64,000 bases of DNA from Hyphomicrobiales bacterium (GCA_900472175.1 UCHD01000004.1:305723-369722), one strand, 5' to 3'; counted from the first letter of the stretch, positions 53,116-63,537 are shown. The notes: generated from the sequence alone by a model not told the origin. A program made the numbers and translations.

Positions 53116-54049
53116 GGTCGTAACTCTCAACAATTCGTCTGCGAAGGCGAGCACCGCGACCAAACCGGTTGCCGGGCCTCGGGGCAAGAAACCCCGTCCG
53201 ATGCTGTCGCCGCGCAATATCATGATCTATGGCGCACTGCTGTTTGCCGCCGCCTATTATCTGCTGCCGCTTTACGTGATGGTCGTCACCTCGCTGAAGG
53301 GCATGCCGGAAATCCGGCTGGGCAACATATTCTCGCCGCCGGTGGAAATCACGTTCGAACCCTGGGTCAAGGCATGGGCAACCGCCTGCACCGGTCTCAA
53401 TTGCGACGGTCTTTCGCGCGGCTTCTGGAACTCGGTACGCATCACCATCCCCTCGACCGTCATCTCCATCGCGATCGCCTCGGTCAATGGTTACGCGCTG
53501 GCCAACTGGCGTTTCAAAGGAGCCGACCTGTTCTTCACCATCCTGATCGTCGGTGCGTTCATTCCCTATCAGGTGATGATCTATCCGATCGTCATCGTCT
53601 TGCGTGAAATGGGATTGTACGGCTCGCTGACCGGCCTGATCATCGTTCACACGATCTTCGGCATGCCGATCCTGACGCTGTTGTTCCGCAACTACTTTAC
53701 CTCGCTACCGGAAGAGTTGTTCAAGGCCGCGCGGGTCGATGGGGCAGGGTTCTGGACGATCTATTTCAAGATCATGCTGCCGATGTCGCTGCCGATCTTC
53801 GTGGTGGCGATGATCCTGCAGGTCACCGGCATCTGGAACGACTTCCTGTTCGGCGTCGTGTTCACGCGGCCGGAATATTATCCGATGACCGTCCAGCTCA
53901 ACAATATCGTCAATTCGGTCCAGGGCGTGAAGGAATACAACGTCAACATGGCGGCAACCATCCTGACCGGTGCCGTGCCGTTGATCGTCTATTTCGTCTC
54001 CGGACGGCTTTTCGTTCGTGGCATCGCCGCCGGCGCAGTGAAAGGGTAA
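53108..54049 (+). CDS. carbohydrate ABC transporter permease (CUT1, second)
   Basis: 313 residues. MalG-type permease with six membrane segments and the EAA loop [23 protein letters not shown] start at 53108 behind GGAGG. Four bases before the ATPase gene. Confidence 0.92.
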   Translation: MAEVVTLNNSSAKASTATKPVAGPRGKKPRPMLSPRNIMIYGALLFAAAYYLLPLYVMVVTSLKGMPEIRLGNIFSPPVEITFEPWVKAWATACTGLNCDGLSRGFWNSVRITIPSTVISIAIASVNGYALANWRFKGADLFFTILIVGAFIPYQVMIYPIVIVLREMGLYGSLTGLIIVHTIFGMPILTLLFRNYFTSLPEELFKAARVDGAGFWTIYFKIMLPMSLPIFVVAMILQVTGIWNDFLFGVVFTRPEYYPMTVQLNNIVNSVQGVKEYNVNMAATILTGAVPLIVYFVSGRLFVRGIAAGAVKG

Positions 54050-54053
54050 TTGC

Positions 54054-55139
54054 ATGAATACCAACAGCGTATCAGTCAGGGATCTGTCATTGAGCTTCGG
54101 CGCAGTCACCGTGCTTGAAACTCTCAATCTCGACGTCAAGGATGGCGAATTCCTGGTTCTTCTGGGATCTTCCGGCTGCGGAAAATCGACCCTTCTCAAC
54201 TGCATCGCCGGCCTTCTCGATGTTTCCGACGGCCAGATCTTCATCAAGGACAAGAACGTCACCTGGGAAGAACCGAAGGACCGCGGCATCGGCATGGTGT
54301 TCCAGTCCTATGCGCTCTATCCGCAGATGACAGTGGAGGGCAATCTCTCCTTCGGCCTGAAGGTTGCCAAGCTCTCTCAGGCAGAGATCGACAAGCGCGT
54401 GGCGCGGGCCGCAGAAATCCTCCAGATTCAGCCGTTGTTGAAGCGCAAGCCCTCCGAACTTTCGGGCGGCCAGCGGCAGCGCGTGGCGATTGGCCGGGCC
54501 CTTGTCCGTGACGTCGATGTCTTCCTGTTTGACGAGCCCTTGTCCAATCTCGATGCCAAACTGCGCTCCGAATTGCGCGTCGAAATCAAGCGGCTGCACC
54601 AGTCGCTGAAGAATACGATGATCTACGTGACGCACGACCAGATCGAGGCCCTGACGTTGGCCGACCGGATCGCCGTCATGAAGAGCGGCGTCATCCAGCA
54701 GCTGGCCGATCCGATGACGATCTACAATTTTCCGGAAAACCTGTTCGTCGCCGGGTTCATCGGATCGCCGTCGATGAATTTCTTCCGCGGCGAAATCAAG
54801 GACAGGGGTGGCCGTAAGGTTGTCGAGATCAACGGTGTTGATTTTGCCATGGATGCCTATCCGGCCCGGGGACCGCTGGAAGCCGGCCGCAAAGTCGTTC
54901 TCGGCGTACGTCCGGAGCACGTCAAGGTCGATGAGCCGGGCGCGGAGATCCATGACGCGGTGGTCGATATCGAGGAGCCGATGGGCGCCGACAATCTGTT
55001 GTGGCTGAAGCTGGCCGGACAGACCATATCGGTGCGCATTGCCGGTGCGCGGCGCTATGCACCGGGAACGGCCGTGAAACTCAGCTTCGACATGTCGATG
55101 GCCTCGGTCTTCGATGCCGCGACGGAAAACAGGATCTGA
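54054..55139 (+). CDS. carbohydrate ABC transporter ATP-binding protein (UgpC/MalK-like)
   Basis: 361 residues. Walker [12 protein letters not shown], signature [16 protein letters not shown], Walker [14 protein letters not shown], then the TOBE/OB-fold regulatory region usual for MalK-type subunits. Fourth gene of the sugar transporter operon. Confidence 0.94.
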   Translation: MNTNSVSVRDLSLSFGAVTVLETLNLDVKDGEFLVLLGSSGCGKSTLLNCIAGLLDVSDGQIFIKDKNVTWEEPKDRGIGMVFQSYALYPQMTVEGNLSFGLKVAKLSQAEIDKRVARAAEILQIQPLLKRKPSELSGGQRQRVAIGRALVRDVDVFLFDEPLSNLDAKLRSELRVEIKRLHQSLKNTMIYVTHDQIEALTLADRIAVMKSGVIQQLADPMTIYNFPENLFVAGFIGSPSMNFFRGEIKDRGGRKVVEINGVDFAMDAYPARGPLEAGRKVVLGVRPEHVKVDEPGAEIHDAVVDIEEPMGADNLLWLKLAGQTISVRIAGARRYAPGTAVKLSFDMSMASVFDAATENRI

Positions 55140-55237
55140 TCGCCCGAAACAGTGTGATGGCTGCCAGGAGGCGGCCGTCACGTCCGAATGAATGATGCCG
55201 GTCCTTTCTCGCGATTGGCTGCAAATGGAATACCACA

Positions 55238-57703
55238 ATGTCTGCTCTTGCCTTTTCCGCTCCTGTCACGCTTGATCTCTCCGGCGACTGGCGGCTTGCC
55301 TCGTCTGACAACAGCCACGCGCTGACGATCGCCATTCCCGGCGACGTCCATAGCGCCTTGCAGGCCGCTGGCGTGATCGCCGATCCCTATGCGGGCCGCA
55401 ACGAGGACGATGTGCAATGGGTGGCCCACAAGGACTGGGTGCTGGAAAGGCAGTTCCATCTCGATGAAGCAGACCTGCCGGGCCACTGGTATCTCGACAT
55501 CGAAAGCATCGATACCGTTGCCGACGTCTATATCAACGATCAGCTGGTGCTGAAGGCCGACAATTGCTTCCGGCGATACCGTCCGGATGCGGGGCCGGCC
55601 CTGAAGGCGGGCGAAAACACGCTGCGCGTTGTTCTCCATTCCTCGATTGCCGCAGGCGCTGAGCGGCAGGCGGCTCAACCATTCTACATCCCGTATTCGA
55701 CCGGCAATTCGCCGATTGCCAACGGCAATATGCTACGCAAGCCGCAATGCCATTTCGGCTGGGACTGGAATATCGCCATCGCACCGCTCGGTATCTACGG
55801 CACGATCACGCTGAAGAAACTTGTTACTGCCCGTATCGAGCACGTGACGACGCGGCAGGTTCCGCAAGGCGGCGGCGCCATCGACCTCCAGGTCACGGTG
55901 ACGCTCTTTGCGCAAGAGCCCGGCGTCGCCGGGATCGATTTTGGGCTTGATGGGCAACACGAGCACCTGGATTGCGCCGTTAACGCCGGCGAAACCCGGA
56001 TCACGCATGTCTTCACCGTCGAGAATCCGAAACTCTGGTGGCCTGCTGGCAGTGGCGGACAGGCGTTGTCACAGTTGACGGTCGCACTGCAGGGCGAAAC
56101 CGTCACCCGCCAGATCGGTTTTCGGACCGTCGAACTGTTGACCGACAAGGATGCAGCGGGCAGCCGGTTTGCCTTCCGTGTCAACGGCCGGGAAATCTTC
56201 TGCCGTGGCGCCAACTGGATCCCCGCCGATGCGCTGGTGTCGCGCGTCACGCCGGAAGGCGTCGAGGATCTCTTGCAGTCAGCCGTCGATGCCAACATGA
56301 ACATGATCCGCATCTGGGGCGGCGGTTTTTATGAGCCGGACTGGTTCTACGATCTGTGCGACCGGCTCGGCATCATGGTCTGGCAGGATTTCATGTTCGC
56401 CTGCAATCTCTATCCCTCGACGCCGGATTTCCTCGAAAACGTCGCGGCCGAGGTCGACTATCAAGTCAAGCGTCTGTCCTCGCATCCCTCGATCGTGCTG
56501 TGGTGCGGCGACAACGAGCTGGTCGGCGCGCTGACCTGGTTCGAGGAAAGCCGTCGGGATCGGGACCGTTACCTGGTCTCCTATGACCGGCTGAACCGTG
56601 TCATCGAGACCGGCATCAAGGCGGCGGCACCCGAGGCGATCTGGTGGCCGTCGAGCCCGTCGGTTGGGCCGCTGAATTTCGGCGATGCCTGGCATGCCGA
56701 TGGTTCCGGCGATATGCACTACTGGTCGGTCTGGCACGAGAACAAGTCGTTCGACAATTACCGCACCGTGCGGCCGCGCTTCTGCTCGGAATTTGGCTTC
56801 CAGTCCTACACCTCGATGCCGGTCGTGCGGCAATTCGCCGAGCAAAAGGATCTGAACGTCGCGTCCCCGGTGATGGAAGCGCATCAGAAGAATGCCGGTG
56901 GCAACGAGCGCATCGCCGCCACTATGTTCCGCTATTTCCGCTTCCCGAAGGATTTTTCCAACTTCGTTTATCTGAGCCAGATCCAGCAGGGTTTGGCGAT
57001 CCGAACGGCGGTCGATTTCTGGCGCTCGCTGAAGCCACATTGCATGGGCACGCTCTACTGGCAGCTCAACGACACCTGGCCGGTCGCCTCCTGGGCCAGC
57101 CTCGACTACGGCGGCAACTGGAAGGCCATGCATTACATGACCCGCCGGTTCTTCCAGCCGGTCGCCGTCGCTGCCATACCGTCCGATGACGGCAAGACCA
57201 TCAGCTTCTCGATGGTCAACGACACTGCAGTGCCGGTTACCGTCGAGCTTCAAACCTTCGTCGTCTCGCTCTCGGGCGAAAAGCATCCGCTGATGGCGGC
57301 GGCCGGGACCTGCAGTCCCGATCGCGCCGATACGCTGATGACGATAGCGGCATCGGACATTCCAAAGGACTCTTTGCTGTTCTGGTCCTTCGAGGCCTCG
57401 AACGGCATGCGCGGCGAGGGGCACCATGTTCAGGGCACTTACAAGGCGCTCGATCTTGAGCCATCCGGTCTGACGATCTCGGCGATACCGGCTGGCGACG
57501 GCTCCTACGGTGTAACCGTTTCGGCGGCCGGTCTTGCCTTGCATGTGATGATCGAGGCCGATGTCGAAGGCCGTTATTCCGACAACGCCTTCGACCTGAC
57601 GGCGGGTGAGAGCCGCATCATCCGCTTTACCCCGAGGGAGCCGTTGACCTCTGCACCAGTCTTCACCGGCTACGATCTGCAGTCCTGCCAGGGCAATGGA
57701 TAG
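55238..57703 (+). CDS. beta-mannosidase (glycoside hydrolase family 2)
   Basis: 821 residues in the GH2 multidomain layout: N-terminal jelly-roll (PGDVHSALQAAGVIADPY), Ig-like part, TIM barrel with acid/base E427 in LWCGDNELVG and nucleophile E518 in FCSEFGFQS, then a C-terminal beta domain. PGDVHSAL and the RIWGGGFYE block are typical of beta-mannosidases. No signal peptide, so it cleaves imported mannosides in the cytoplasm. About 100 bases after the transporter ATPase gene. Confidence 0.9.
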   Translation: MSALAFSAPVTLDLSGDWRLASSDNSHALTIAIPGDVHSALQAAGVIADPYAGRNEDDVQWVAHKDWVLERQFHLDEADLPGHWYLDIESIDTVADVYINDQLVLKADNCFRRYRPDAGPALKAGENTLRVVLHSSIAAGAERQAAQPFYIPYSTGNSPIANGNMLRKPQCHFGWDWNIAIAPLGIYGTITLKKLVTARIEHVTTRQVPQGGGAIDLQVTVTLFAQEPGVAGIDFGLDGQHEHLDCAVNAGETRITHVFTVENPKLWWPAGSGGQALSQLTVALQGETVTRQIGFRTVELLTDKDAAGSRFAFRVNGREIFCRGANWIPADALVSRVTPEGVEDLLQSAVDANMNMIRIWGGGFYEPDWFYDLCDRLGIMVWQDFMFACNLYPSTPDFLENVAAEVDYQVKRLSSHPSIVLWCGDNELVGALTWFEESRRDRDRYLVSYDRLNRVIETGIKAAAPEAIWWPSSPSVGPLNFGDAWHADGSGDMHYWSVWHENKSFDNYRTVRPRFCSEFGFQSYTSMPVVRQFAEQKDLNVASPVMEAHQKNAGGNERIAATMFRYFRFPKDFSNFVYLSQIQQGLAIRTAVDFWRSLKPHCMGTLYWQLNDTWPVASWASLDYGGNWKAMHYMTRRFFQPVAVAAIPSDDGKTISFSMVNDTAVPVTVELQTFVVSLSGEKHPLMAAAGTCSPDRADTLMTIAASDIPKDSLLFWSFEASNGMRGEGHHVQGTYKALDLEPSGLTISAIPAGDGSYGVTVSAAGLALHVMIEADVEGRYSDNAFDLTAGESRIIRFTPREPLTSAPVFTGYDLQSCQGNG

Positions 57704-57712
57704 GAGGTTTCT

Positions 57713-58402
57713 ATGCTGCGAAGCGAAGTCAATGCCATTATCGAACGAAGCGATGCTTTCATGCGCCAGCACGGTTTTGTCCTGCCGCCCTTCGCCTATT
57801 GGTCGCCGGATGAGCTGAAGACGCGGGTAGCGTCGGACACACCCTCGATCCGCGACACCCGTCTCGGCTGGGACATCACCGATTACGGCAAGGGCCGGTT
57901 CAGCGAGTTTGGTCTCGTGCTCTTCACCCTGCGCAACGGTTCGGCCGCAGCGCTCGCCGATGGTCGCGGCATGCTTTATGCCGAAAAGCTGATGATCACG
58001 GCAAAAGATCAGGTCAATCCGCTGCACCGGCATGCGGTGAAGACAGAGGACATCATTAATCGCGGCGGCGGCACGCTGGTGCTGCAGATGTATAATTCTC
58101 TGCCAAACGGCGATGTCGATGAGGCAAGCGACGTTGTGGTTGCCACCGACGCCCGTTTGCGGACGCTGAAAGCCGGGGCCCTGCTGCGGTTATCTCCCGG
58201 CGAAAGCGTCACCCTTTTGCCTGGCAATTGGCATGCCTTCTGGGCCGAGGCCGGCGATGTGCTGATGGGCGAAGTCTCCACCGTCAATGACGATTTGACG
58301 GACAACTATTTCCGCGAGCCCGTCGGCCGCTTTTCCACCATCCAGGAAGACACCAAACCGAGCCATCTCTTGGTGTCTGACTATGACACCTGGCTCTCAT
58401 AA
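57713..58402 (+). CDS. D-lyxose/D-mannose isomerase-like protein
   Basis: 229 residues of the cupin-fold D-lyxose isomerase family. Metal ligands are visible in NPLHRHAVKTEDII and LLPGNWHAFWAE. The family interconverts D-lyxose/D-xylulose and D-mannose/D-fructose. Placed right after the beta-mannosidase it would turn freed mannose into fructose (inference). GGAGG just before the ATG. Confidence 0.85.
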   Translation: MLRSEVNAIIERSDAFMRQHGFVLPPFAYWSPDELKTRVASDTPSIRDTRLGWDITDYGKGRFSEFGLVLFTLRNGSAAALADGRGMLYAEKLMITAKDQVNPLHRHAVKTEDIINRGGGTLVLQMYNSLPNGDVDEASDVVVATDARLRTLKAGALLRLSPGESVTLLPGNWHAFWAEAGDVLMGEVSTVNDDLTDNYFREPVGRFSTIQEDTKPSHLLVSDYDTWLS

Positions 58403-58424
58403 TCGATCCCAAGGAGGAATTTCC

Positions 58425-59186
58425 ATGCAGACCGTCAGCTTCCAGCTTTACAGCGCCCGCAATTTCCCGCCGCTTGCCGATGTCCTGAAAACAGTCGGTG
58501 CGAGCGGCTATAAACAGGTCGAGGGCTATGGTGCTCTGTACGCCGCACTCGACGATGCGGCCCTTGCCGCGCTGAAAGCCGACATGGACAAGAGTGGCGT
58601 GACGATGCCGTCCGCGCATTTCAGCCTTGATCTGCTCGAATCCGATCCGGCGCGCGCGCTGCACATCGCCAAGACGCTCGGCATCAAGTCGATCTATTGC
58701 CCGCATATCACCGTCGAACAGCGCCCAACCGACGCGAACGGCTGGAAAGCTTTTGGCGCACGCCTGGAAAAAGCCGGCAAGCCGTTCCGTGATGCCGGTC
58801 TCGATTTCGGCTGGCACAACCATGATTTCGAATTCGTGGCGCTGCCGGACGGATCGATCCCGCAGGACCATATCTTTGCCGGCGGACCGAACTTGTCTTG
58901 GGAGGCCGATATCGCCTGGGTCATCCGCGGCGGTGCCGATCCCTTTGCCTGGATCGAGAAACACGGTCATCGCATCACCGCTGTTCATGTCAAGGATATC
59001 GCAAAGGCCGGCGAAAATGCCGATCAGGACGGTTGGGCCGATGTCGGCCACGGCACCGTTGAATGGGCCAGACTGTTCAAGGCGCTGTCTGCGACGCCTG
59101 CCAAATACTACATCGTCGAGCACGACAATCCCAAGGACTACAAGGCGACGGCCGAGCGTTCGATCGCGTCGATCAAGACCTACTGA
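58425..59186 (+). CDS. sugar phosphate isomerase/epimerase family TIM-barrel protein
   Basis: 253 residues of the xylose-isomerase-like TIM-barrel family (FGWHNHDFEF, AVHVKDIAKAG, YIVEHDNP carry likely metal ligands). Works on a sugar or inositol derivative that cannot be named from sequence. ATG 58425 has AAGGAGG before it. It is 22 bases after the lyxose-isomerase-like gene. Confidence 0.85.
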   Translation: MQTVSFQLYSARNFPPLADVLKTVGASGYKQVEGYGALYAALDDAALAALKADMDKSGVTMPSAHFSLDLLESDPARALHIAKTLGIKSIYCPHITVEQRPTDANGWKAFGARLEKAGKPFRDAGLDFGWHNHDFEFVALPDGSIPQDHIFAGGPNLSWEADIAWVIRGGADPFAWIEKHGHRITAVHVKDIAKAGENADQDGWADVGHGTVEWARLFKALSATPAKYYIVEHDNPKDYKATAERSIASIKTY

Positions 59187-59201
59187 GAGAAAGACAGCAT
59201 C

Positions 59202-60335
59202 ATGACACGAGAACTTGGCGTCGGCATCATTGGATGCGGCAACATCTCCACTACCTATTTTACGCTTTCTCCGCTCTTCAAGGGCATCAAGGTCATTGCC
59301 TGCGCCGATATCAACCCGGCTGCCGCCGAAACACGTGCGGCTGAATATGGTGTCAAGGCGCAGACCATCGAGCAGCTGTTGGCCAATCCGGAGATCGACA
59401 TCGTCGTCAACCTGACGATCCCGGACGCCCATTTCCCGGTTTCCAAGATGATCCTGGAAGCCGGAAAACACGTCTACTCGGAAAAGCCACTTGTGCTTTC
59501 TCTGGAGCAGGGCGAGCAGTTGCGCGGCATTGCCACCGCCAACAATCTCAAGGTCGGCTGCGCACCGGATACGTTCCTCGGCGGTGCCCACCAGCTGGCG
59601 CGTGACTATATCGACCAGGGCAAGATCGGCCGTGTCACCTCTGGCACCTGCCATGTGCTCAGTCCCGGCATGGAAATGTGGCATCCGAACCCGGATTTCT
59701 TCTTCCTGCCCGGTGGTGGACCGATCCTTGATCTCGGCCCCTATTACATCGCCAACCTGATCAACCTGATCGGCCCGGTCAAGCGCGTGGCAGCCTTGAC
59801 CTCGATGGCCAATCCCACCCGCACGATTACCAGCGAGCCGCGCAAGGGGGAGGTCATTCCGGTCAAGACACCGACCAATATCCATGCGCTGCTCGAGTTC
59901 CAGAACGGCGCGACGATCACGCTTTCTGCAAGCTGGGATGTCTGGTCGCACAATCATGCCAATATGGAGCTTTACGGCACCGAAGGCTCGCTGTTCGTGC
60001 CGGACCCGAATTTCTTCGGTGGCACGGTCTCGGCCAGCGGCCGCGACAAGGATATCCAGCCGCTGGAAACTTGGGACCATCCCTTCGGTGTGCCCAATCA
60101 GGAGCACAAGCAGGGCATGATGGCCAATTACCGCACCGCCGGTCTCGCCGACATGGCGAATGCCATTCTTGAAGGCCGGGACGCGCGTTGCTCGCTGGAA
60201 CGGGCGTTGCATGGCGTCGATGTCATGGTCTCGATCCTGCAATCGGGCGAAGAAGGCCGGTTTGTCGAGCTGACAACGACCTGCACCCAGCCGAAAGCGC
60301 TCGGGATCGAAGAGGCGAAGGCGCTGTTGCGCTAA
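59202..60335 (+). CDS. Gfo/Idh/MocA family oxidoreductase
   Basis: 377 residues. N-terminal Rossmann fold (GVGIIGCGNISTTYF), EKPLVLSLEQGEQL with the catalytic lysine, and a C-terminal Gfo/Idh domain (GGGPILDLGPYYI). Oxidises or reduces a sugar with NAD(P). Last gene of the tight mannoside run; a rhizobial repeat begins right at its stop codon and an 11-bp hairpin follows. Confidence 0.88.
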   Translation: MTRELGVGIIGCGNISTTYFTLSPLFKGIKVIACADINPAAAETRAAEYGVKAQTIEQLLANPEIDIVVNLTIPDAHFPVSKMILEAGKHVYSEKPLVLSLEQGEQLRGIATANNLKVGCAPDTFLGGAHQLARDYIDQGKIGRVTSGTCHVLSPGMEMWHPNPDFFFLPGGGPILDLGPYYIANLINLIGPVKRVAALTSMANPTRTITSEPRKGEVIPVKTPTNIHALLEFQNGATITLSASWDVWSHNHANMELYGTEGSLFVPDPNFFGGTVSASGRDKDIQPLETWDHPFGVPNQEHKQGMMANYRTAGLADMANAILEGRDARCSLERALHGVDVMVSILQSGEEGRFVELTTTCTQPKALGIEEAKALLR

Positions 60336-60392
60336 AGCAATTCCCGAAAAAGTGTGCAGCGGTTTTGCGTTCGGAATTGCGTGAAAACAGAG
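60336..60392. repeat. rhizobial short palindromic repeat
   Basis: Starts at the stop codon of the Gfo/Idh gene: AGCAATTCCC...GGAATTGCGTGAAAAC, with AGTGTGCAGCGGTTTTGCG between the arms. I recognise this as a short repeat scattered through many rhizobial genomes. AGCAATTCC and GGAATTGC pair to a hairpin. Confidence 0.6.
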
Positions 60393-60467
60393 GCCAAATC
60401 TGGGGGTGCACAGCGGTTACGCTTTGCGGCGTCATCACAATAAAATATAACGTATCTATCCCAGTCG

Positions 60468-60493
60468 TTCCCGGAGCAGTGATGCTCCGGGAA
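60468..60493 (+). terminator. 11-bp hairpin between the mannoside run and the aldo-keto reductase
   Basis: TTCCCGGAGCA (60468-60478), GTGA loop, TGCTCCGGGAA (60483-60493), then TTCCATTTTCT. It may end the mannoside operon or sit in the leader of the next gene. Confidence 0.55.
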
Positions 60494-60525
60494 TTCCATT
60501 TTCTAAAACAGGGCAGGACCAAACG

Positions 60526-61557
60526 ATGAGCTGGCAACCGGCGGACAATCGCTACGAGACGATGAAGTACAATCGCTGCGGCAAGACCGGGCTGAAGCTG
60601 CCGGCGATCTCGCTCGGCCTGTGGCACAATTTCGGCCATGAGACGCCGCATGAGCGCAAACTCGACATGTGCCGCACGGCGTTCGACCTCGGCATCACTC
60701 ATTTCGACCTCGCCAACAATTACGGCCCGCCTCCGGGCGCGGCTGAAACCGCATTCGGCGAAATTCTGCGCACCGATTTTGCCGGTCTGCGCGACGAGCT
60801 GATCATTTCCTCCAAGGCCGGGTACGACATGTGGCCGGGTCCCTATGGCGAGTGGGGCAGCCGCAAGTACCTGATCGCCTCCTGCGACCAGAGCCTCGCG
60901 CGGATGGGTCTCGATTACGTCGACATCTTTTATTCGCACCGTTTCGATCCCGAAACGCCGCTGGAAGAAACGTGCGGCACGCTCGATCATATCGTCCGCT
61001 CGGGCAGGGCGCTCTATGTCGGCATTTCCTCCTACAATTCGCAGCGCACCCGGGAAGCCGCCGCGATCCTGAAGGATCTCGGCACACCGCTGATCATCCA
61101 TCAGCCGAGCTATTCGATGCTCAACCGCTGGGTAGAGGATGATGGCCTGGTCGATACGCTGGAAGATCTGGGTGTCGGCTCGATCGTGTTCTCGCCATTG
61201 GCACAAGGCATGCTGACGACCAAATATCTTGGTGGCATCCCCACCGACAGCCGCGCGGCGCAGAACCATTTCCTGAAGAAGGATTTCATCCGCCCGTCAA
61301 TCATCGACAATATCCGCAAGCTCAACGAGATCGCCGAAAAGCGCGGCCAGACGCTGGCGCAGATGGCCATCGCCTGGGTCCTGCGCGGCGGCCGTATCAC
61401 GTCGGCGCTGATCGGCGCCAGCCGGTCGTCGCAGATCGTCGATTGCGTGGCAGCCCTTAAGAACGACAGGTTCACGGCGGAAGAGCTGGCGGCAATCGAC
61501 GTTTACGCCAAGGAAGCCGACATCAACCTGTGGGCTTCGTCGGCGGAGCGCGATTAA
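60526..61557 (+). CDS. aldo/keto reductase (L-glyceraldehyde 3-phosphate reductase-like)
   Basis: 343 residues. AKR TIM barrel of the YghZ/MgrA type (YNRCGKTGLKLPAISLGLWH; GITHFDLANNYGPPPG with the catalytic Asp and Tyr; SSKAGYDMWPGPYG with the Lys; VDIFYSHRFDPETP with the His). Reduces aldehydes with NADPH; related enzymes detoxify methylglyoxal. It may have its own promoter in the AT-rich stretch near 60436-60460. Confidence 0.9.
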   Translation: MSWQPADNRYETMKYNRCGKTGLKLPAISLGLWHNFGHETPHERKLDMCRTAFDLGITHFDLANNYGPPPGAAETAFGEILRTDFAGLRDELIISSKAGYDMWPGPYGEWGSRKYLIASCDQSLARMGLDYVDIFYSHRFDPETPLEETCGTLDHIVRSGRALYVGISSYNSQRTREAAAILKDLGTPLIIHQPSYSMLNRWVEDDGLVDTLEDLGVGSIVFSPLAQGMLTTKYLGGIPTDSRAAQNHFLKKDFIRPSIIDNIRKLNEIAEKRGQTLAQMAIAWVLRGGRITSALIGASRSSQIVDCVAALKNDRFTAEELAAIDVYAKEADINLWASSAERD

Positions 61558-61581
61558 GCGTCCGATCTCTACATTATCAAA

Positions 61582-61617
61582 CAAAAGGCACCGGATTGGA
61601 AGATCCGGTGCCTTTTG
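61582..61617. terminator. intrinsic bidirectional terminator
   Basis: CAAAAGGCACCGGAT (61582-61596), six-base loop, ATCCGGTGCCTTTTG (61603-61617): a perfect 15-bp stem with A and T runs built into the arms. Ends the aldo-keto reductase (+) and cysA (-) transcripts. Confidence 0.9.
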
Positions 61618-61633
61618 CATTCAGGGCCTGAGT

Positions 61634-62653
61634 CTAAGCCGGATAGACCCGCGGACGGCGAATCTCTACAAAACCATGTGCATCAGCCCGGAACGGAAAT
61701 TCTGGAGCTGCGTCGAACTCGATGGGCTGGCCATCGACCGTCAGCGCCAGAACGCGCCTGGAATCAGGCCGGTCGATGACGCGGGCGATGGTGGCCTGGA
61801 TACCGTGGCCATCTTCGCGCCAGGTGACGTCGGCGGGCCTGAAGAACAGTTCTGCCGGACCATCGGCGATATCGGGTGCATCGAAGGTGACATTCTGGAT
61901 CTGGGCCTTTTCACCCGACACCGTAACCTTCAGGCGATTGGCATCGCCGAGAAAATTCATGACGAAAGCACTGGCGGGGGCGCGGCAGACCTCTTCCGGT
62001 GTCCCGGTCTGAACGATCTTGCCTTTGTCGAGAATGACGACGCGGTCGGCGAGGTCGAGGGCCTCGGCCTGGTCATGGGTGACGAACAGCGTGGTGATGC
62101 CGAGTTCGTCGTGGATCTTGCGCAGCCAGCGGCGCAGGTCACGCCGCACATTGGCATCGAGCGCGCCAAACGGTTCGTCGAGCAAAAGCACCTTCGGATC
62201 GACGGCGAGTGCGCGGGCCAGCGCGACGCGCTGCCGCTGACCGCCGGAAATCTGTGCCGGGAAGCGGTCCTGCAGCCCTTCCAGTTGGACAAGACGGAGC
62301 AGGTGTTCGACCCGGCCGGAAATTTCGGCGGCCGAGCGCTTGGTCTTCGAGACCTTCATGCCGAACGCGATGTTCTCGCCAACCGTCATATGCGGGAAGA
62401 GCGCATAGTGCTGGAAAACGAAACCGACGCCGCGGTGGCGCACCTCTATATCGGTTGCATTCTCGTCGCCAAAATAGATCGCGCCGCCATCCGGGAACTC
62501 CAGGCCCGCGACCATGCGCAGGATTGTTGTCTTGCCGGAACCGGAGGGGCCGAGCAGGGCGACCAGTTCACCGCTTTCTATATCCAGTGAGACGCCGTGC
62601 ACGGCGCGGAACGTGTCGAATGTCTTGACGACGGTGTCGAGGCGGATTTTCAC
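61634..62653 (-). CDS. cysA: sulfate/thiosulfate ABC transporter ATP-binding protein
   Basis: 339 residues. Walker A GPSGSGKTTIL, signature [15 protein letters not shown], Walker B LLLDEPFGALDANVRRDL and a TOBE domain. GTG start overlaps the end of cysW (GTGA). With cysW and cysT it imports sulfate for cysteine synthesis. Confidence 0.92.
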   Translation of the reverse strand: MKIRLDTVVKTFDTFRAVHGVSLDIESGELVALLGPSGSGKTTILRMVAGLEFPDGGAIYFGDENATDIEVRHRGVGFVFQHYALFPHMTVGENIAFGMKVSKTKRSAAEISGRVEHLLRLVQLEGLQDRFPAQISGGQRQRVALARALAVDPKVLLLDEPFGALDANVRRDLRRWLRKIHDELGITTLFVTHDQAEALDLADRVVILDKGKIVQTGTPEEVCRAPASAFVMNFLGDANRLKVTVSGEKAQIQNVTFDAPDIADGPAELFFRPADVTWREDGHGIQATIARVIDRPDSRRVLALTVDGQPIEFDAAPEFPFRADAHGFVEIRRPRVYPA

Positions 62654-63537
62654 GGTGTGGTCTCCGAAATATCAGGTGCTGTGCCGGCAAGCGACGGGCG
62701 GCGCACGCGGCCAGCGCCCCGGCGCTCAAGCGCCACCTTGGCAATCAGGGTAACGACGGCGAGCACCGCAAGGATCGAGGCAGCGGCAAAGGCGCCGACG
62801 GCGTTATAGTCGTGATAGAGCAGTTCGATATGCAGTGGCAGCGTATTGGTCTGGCCACGAATATTGCCCGAAACCACAGAAACTGCGCCGAACTCGCCCA
62901 TGACCCGCGAATTGCAGAGAATGACGCCGTAAAGCAGAGCCCATTTGATGTTGGGCAGCGTCACGAAGAAAAACGTCCGCCAGCCGCTGGCGCCGAGCGA
63001 GGTGGCGGCTTCTTCCAGATCGCGGCCCTGCGCCTGCATCAGCGGAATGAGTTCGCGGGCGACGAAGGGCGCGGTGACGAACATGCTGGCAAGCACGATG
63101 CCGGGCAGGGCGAACAAGATTTTGACATCGGCCGATTGCAACGCCTCGCCGAACAGGCCCTGCAGGCCGTAGACGAACAGATAGGCGACACCGGCGACGA
63201 TCGGGGAGACCGAGAAGGGGATCTCGATGACGATCAGCAGCAGCCGGCGGCCGGGAAAATCGAACTTGGTGATCGCCCAGGCAGTGGCCACGCCGAAGGC
63301 GGTGTTTATGGGCACAGCGATCAGTGCCGTCATCGCTGTCATCAAAATCGCATGACGGGTATCGGAATTGGCGATTGTCTTGCCGAAATAGGCGATGCCC
63401 TTGGAAAGGGCCTCGTAACCGATGACGGCCAGCGGCGCTATGATGATCAGCGCCACAAGCACCAACACGATGGCGATCATCGTGTTGCGGAAGATCGGGG
63501 CATCGCCGATCCGCGGTGGGCGTCGGGTTTTGGCCAT
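62650..63537 (-). CDS. cysW: sulfate ABC transporter permease CysW
   Basis: 295 residues, six membrane segments, and the permease loop EAATSLGASGWRTFFFVTLP. ATG 63537 follows AAGGG at good spacing, two bases after the cysT stop; a TTG at 63543 would overlap that stop. Confidence 0.92.
   Translation of the reverse strand: MAKTRRPPRIGDAPIFRNTMIAIVLVLVALIIIAPLAVIGYEALSKGIAYFGKTIANSDTRHAILMTAMTALIAVPINTAFGVATAWAITKFDFPGRRLLLIVIEIPFSVSPIVAGVAYLFVYGLQGLFGEALQSADVKILFALPGIVLASMFVTAPFVARELIPLMQAQGRDLEEAATSLGASGWRTFFFVTLPNIKWALLYGVILCNSRVMGEFGAVSVVSGNIRGQTNTLPLHIELLYHDYNAVGAFAAASILAVLAVVTLIAKVALERRGAGRVRRPSLAGTAPDISETTP

Noticed and set aside
56279-58033. 584-codon open frame on the minus strand
   Set aside because: Antisense to the beta-mannosidase, whose catalytic residues are intact on the other strand.
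58284-60242. 652-codon open frame on the minus strand
   Set aside because: Antisense to the isomerase and oxidoreductase genes, with no motif and low-quality composition.
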